Shown: piece by piece, positions 61,030 to 64,000 of the stretch
Layout: every line of letters begins with the position of its first letter
Position numbering within the stretch: position 1 is the stretch's first letter
Source: Sciurus carolinensis
Lineage: Eukaryota; Chordata; Mammalia; Rodentia; Sciuridae
NCBI RefSeq assembly: GCF_902686445.1
Contig: NC_062220.1
Coordinates: 96,100,143 to 96,164,142 of the forward strand
DNA length: 64,000 nucleotides
Direction: 5' to 3'
Program-made: the position numbers and the translations under genes
Notes under the pieces: generated by a model
Database searches by the model: none
What the model saw: the letters and a program-made list of their open reading frames with translations, nothing else
What the model was told of the DNA's origin: nothing

Positions 61030-63790
61030 ATAATGGTGGCTGCTGATATTGAGTATTTTTTCATATATTTATTGATCATTTGTATTTCTTCTTTTGAGTA
61101 TCATCTGTTTAATTTGTCCATTTTCTAATTGGGTTACATGACATAAAATTTTTTGAGTTCCTTATGTGTTCTAGATATTAATCCTCTGTCAGAAGAGTAG
61201 CTGGCAAAGATTTTCTTCTATTCTGAGGTTCTCTCCTCTTATTTCCAATTGTTTCTTTTACTGTGCAGAAGCTTTTAAATTTGATGCCATCCCATTTATT
61301 AACTCTTGGCATTATTTCCTGAGCTTTGGGAGTACTATTGAGAAAGTATTGCCTGTGCCTTTATGCTGGAGTGTTGACCTTACATTTTCTTCAAGGAGGT
61401 GCAATGTTCATGTCTAAAACCTAGTCTTTGCTCCATTTTGAGTTGATTTTCATGCAGGATGAGAGATAAGGGTTTAGTTTCATTCTTCTACATATGGATA
61501 ATGAATTTTCTCAGCACTATTTGTCATTTCTCCAAAGTGTGTTTTTGGCACCTTTTTCAAGGATCAGATGACTGCAGATGTGTGAGTTTGTCTCTGTGTC
61601 TTCTATTTTGTACCATTCGTCTGTGTGTCTGTTTTTATGTCAGTACTGTGCACTTTCTGATACTATAGCTTTGTAGTTTGATGTGAAGTCAGGTATTATG
61701 ATGCTTCCAGCATTCCTGTTTTGGTTTAGAATTGCTTTGGCTATTCTGGGTCATTTATTCTTCTAAATGAATTTTAGAACTATTTTTCTAGTTTTGTGAA
61801 TAACATCATTGGTATTTTGATGGGAATTGCATTGACCTGTATATTGCTTTATGTTTTATGGCCATTTTAATAATATTAATTCTGCCTGTTAATGAACATG
61901 GAAGGTCTTTTCATCTTCTGTGGTCTCTTTAAATTTCTTTCTTCAATTTTCTGTAGTTTTCATTGTAGGGGTCTTTTACCTCCTTGGTTAGATCTCTTCC
62001 TATGTAATTTTTTTTTGAGGTTATCGTGAATGCAATTGTTTTTCTGATTTCTTTCTCAATAGATTTGTTGTTGGTATATAGGAAAGCTACTGATTTTTGT
62101 ATGCTGATTTTGTAATCTGCTACTCTGCCAAATTGTTTATTAGCTCTAGTAGTCTTTGATGGAGTTGTTTTTTGATCATCTAGGTATAGAGTTATATCAT
62201 CTGCAATCAGTAATAATTGAACTTCTTCCTTTCCTATTTTTATACTTTTTATTTCCTTCTCTCGCCTAATTCCTCTGGTTAGAATTTCTAGCATTATATT
62301 AAATAGAAGTATTGAAAGTGGACATCCTTGTCTTGCCCCAGATTTTAAAGGAAAGGCTTTGAGTTTTTTCCCCATTTACTATGAGGCTGGCCCTAAGGTT
62401 TTCATATATTTTCTTTATGACATTGAGGTAGGTTCCTTTTATCTCCAATCTCTTCAGTGTTTTATCATGAATAGGTGCTGAATTTGGTCAAAGGCCTTTC
62501 CTGCATCTATTGAAATAACTAAATGCTTTTTGTCCTTAGTACTATTAATGTGATGAATTACATTTCTTGATTTGTGTATATTAAACCATCCTTGCATCTC
62601 TGGAATAAAATCAACATGGTCAAGAAGATTGTTCTTTTTTTAAAAAAATTTTTTTTAGTTGTAGGTGGACACAATACCTTTATTTTATTTTTATGTGGTG
62701 CTGAGGATCGAACTCAGGGTTTCAAGTGTGCTAGGAGAGTGCACTATCACTGAGCCACAACGCCAACCCCAATCTTCTTAACATGTTGTTGAATATGACT
62801 TGCTAATATTTTATTATCTATTTTTGTGTGTAAGTTCATCAGGGATATTCATCTATAGTTTTTTTTTTTCCTTGATGTGTCCTTATCTGCTTTGGTATGA
62901 GTGTGATTTTGGCTTCATAGAATGAATTTGGAAGTGTTTTGTCCTTTTCTGTTTTATGAAATAATTTGAGATGCATTGGCATTAATTCTTTAAATATTTG
63001 GTAAAATTTAGCTAAGAATTCATGTGGTCCTGGATTTTTCTTTGTTGGAAGACTGTTTATTACTGCTTCTATCTCATTACTAGTTATTGGCCTATTTGGG
63101 TTGTCTATGTTTTCTTGATTCAGTTTTGGTATATCATATTTATCTAGAAATGTATCCATTTCTTCTAGGTTTTCCAATTTTTGGAGTATAAATTTTCAAA
63201 ATTGTCCCTCATAATTCACTTGATTTCTGTGATGTCTGCGTTGATTTCTCCATTTTAATCTCTAATTTTATTAATTTGGGTTTTCTCTCTTTTTCTTTTG
63301 GCAGTTTGGTTAAAGGCTTATAATCTTGCTTATCTTTTCAAAGAACCAATTCTTTGTATCATTGATCTTTTGTATTTTTTTTTTAATTCTCAAGTTCATT
63401 GATTTTGGATCTGACCTTAATTATTTCCTTCCTTCTACTGCTTTTGGAATTGGTTTGTTCTTCACTTTCAAGGGCCTTGAGATGCATCATTAGATTGTTT
63501 ATATGGAATCTTTCTGAATTTATATAGGCACTCGTAGCTATCAACTTTCCTCTTAGAACTACCTTCATAGGGTTTCAGATACTTATATGTTGTATAATTT
63601 TTTAGTCTAATAATATTTTTATTTCTCCCATGATTTATGCTATCACCCATTCATCATTCCAAAGTGTATTTATTAATCGATCTCCATGTGTTTATATAAT
63701 TTCTGTAGGGTATTGCTTTGATTTCTAATTTTATTCCATTATGATCTGATAATATGCAAGGAATTATATCAACTTTTCTTGTATTTGCTC
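61030..63790 (-). mobile_element. L1 ORF2 copy, missing its 3' end
   Basis: Minus-strand frames show the ORF2 reverse transcriptase. 61929-62375 has GARQGCPLSILLFNIMLEIL and the catalytic box as LIADD. 62839-63177 has the upstream [20 protein letters not shown] and ITLIPK. 63383-63650 is the region between endonuclease and reverse transcriptase. Frames are broken. Unlike the other L1s here it begins, at its 3' side, inside ORF2-end sequence equivalent to about 9770 in the first L1, without 3' UTR or poly(A). A SINE interrupts it at 62640-62772. Confidence 0.88.
62640..62772 (-). repeat. Sciurid tRNA-derived SINE
   Basis: Minus-strand sense 'gttgtggctcagtgatagtgcac', 'ctgagttcgatcctcagcacc', then the tail 'ataaaggtattgtgtccacctacaac'. 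Same family as 26939-27076. It separates two L1 halves that are colinear. Confidence 0.88.
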
Positions 63791-64000
63791 AGAGTTTCTA
63801 GGAGTGGAGTTTCAGAGTGTGGGGTTTACATCTAATTAGGCCTCAGGGGCTTTGTTGGGTAGTATCTGCCCTGGAAGGATTCACCCAACACACTCTGAAG
63901 ACCTGGCAGTTGCTGATCTCTGTCAGGGGTCTGGATCTCAGGAGCCTCCCAATTCTACTTGTGGGGCAGGGAGTCAACTCTCCACACACTGTGCTACCCA
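63791..64000. other. Unassigned GC-richer sequence at the window end
   Basis: Composition changes abruptly from AT-rich L1 to GC-balanced sequence ('gtgtggggtttacatctaattaggcctcagg...'). It matches nothing I recognise and does not encode the expected next NME8 exon. Confidence 0.3.

Noticed and set aside
61929..62375. A 148-codon minus-strand gene
   Set aside because: It is a broken piece of L1 ORF2 reverse transcriptase; adjacent frames continue the same protein with frameshifts.
59454..64000. Search for the remaining NME8 exons (rest of NDK3, including HGAS)
   Set aside because: I found no splice-bounded sequence that would continue the frame in phase 1; the region is almost entirely L1, so the last exons are beyond the window.

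Overview
The window is a stretch of mammalian chromosome: long introns, very dense retrotransposons and one spliced gene. The SINEs point to a squirrel-family rodent (ground squirrel, marmot or relative). Many are B1/ID chimeras whose ID half reads like 'atgtagctcagtgg...gttcaatccc'. Two belong to a tRNA-derived SINE with a 'ggtattgtgtccacctacaac' tail that I associate with sciurid genomes. The species call is inference; the rodent call is firm.

The only gene I can support is NME8 (TXNDC3, sperm thioredoxin 2), on the + strand. I traced 13 coding exons with consensus splice sites and matching phases from the ATG at 1586 to 59453. They encode residues 1-464 of about 588: a thioredoxin domain with an intact WCGPC site, a shortened first NDK domain, an acidic linker, a second NDK domain in which the catalytic His is Tyr, and the first residues of the third NDK domain. 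The remaining coding exons (I expect three) and the 3' UTR lie beyond position 64000. A well-formed non-coding exon at 1342-1443 probably belongs to the 5' UTR. It carries a short uORF and an X-box-like motif, the kind of RFX site found at cilium genes. The first exon and promoter are not certain; a small GC-rich patch at 690-770 is the best candidate.

Layout: 1-1341, upstream sequence; 1342-7240, 5' UTR exon and coding exons 1-4; 7241-19492, exons 5-9, with an L1 at 9050-11112; 19493-31015, intron 9 (LTRs, a twin-primed L1); 31016-31191, exon 10; 31192-53800, the 22.6-kb intron 10, built mostly of nested L1s with an ERV2-like solo LTR and a degraded ERV-like segment; 53801-59453, exons 11-13, with a complete MaLR provirus between exons 12 and 13; 59454-64000, the next intron, mostly antisense L1.

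LINEs lie overwhelmingly antisense to the gene, as expected for intronic L1s that survive selection. I found no CRISPR array, operon, bacterial or viral gene set, or independent non-coding RNA gene. The structurally most interesting parts are the three-level nested insertion at 35991-38539, the MaLR provirus, the twin-primed L1 and the tandemly repeated ERV-like region at 48380-50960.
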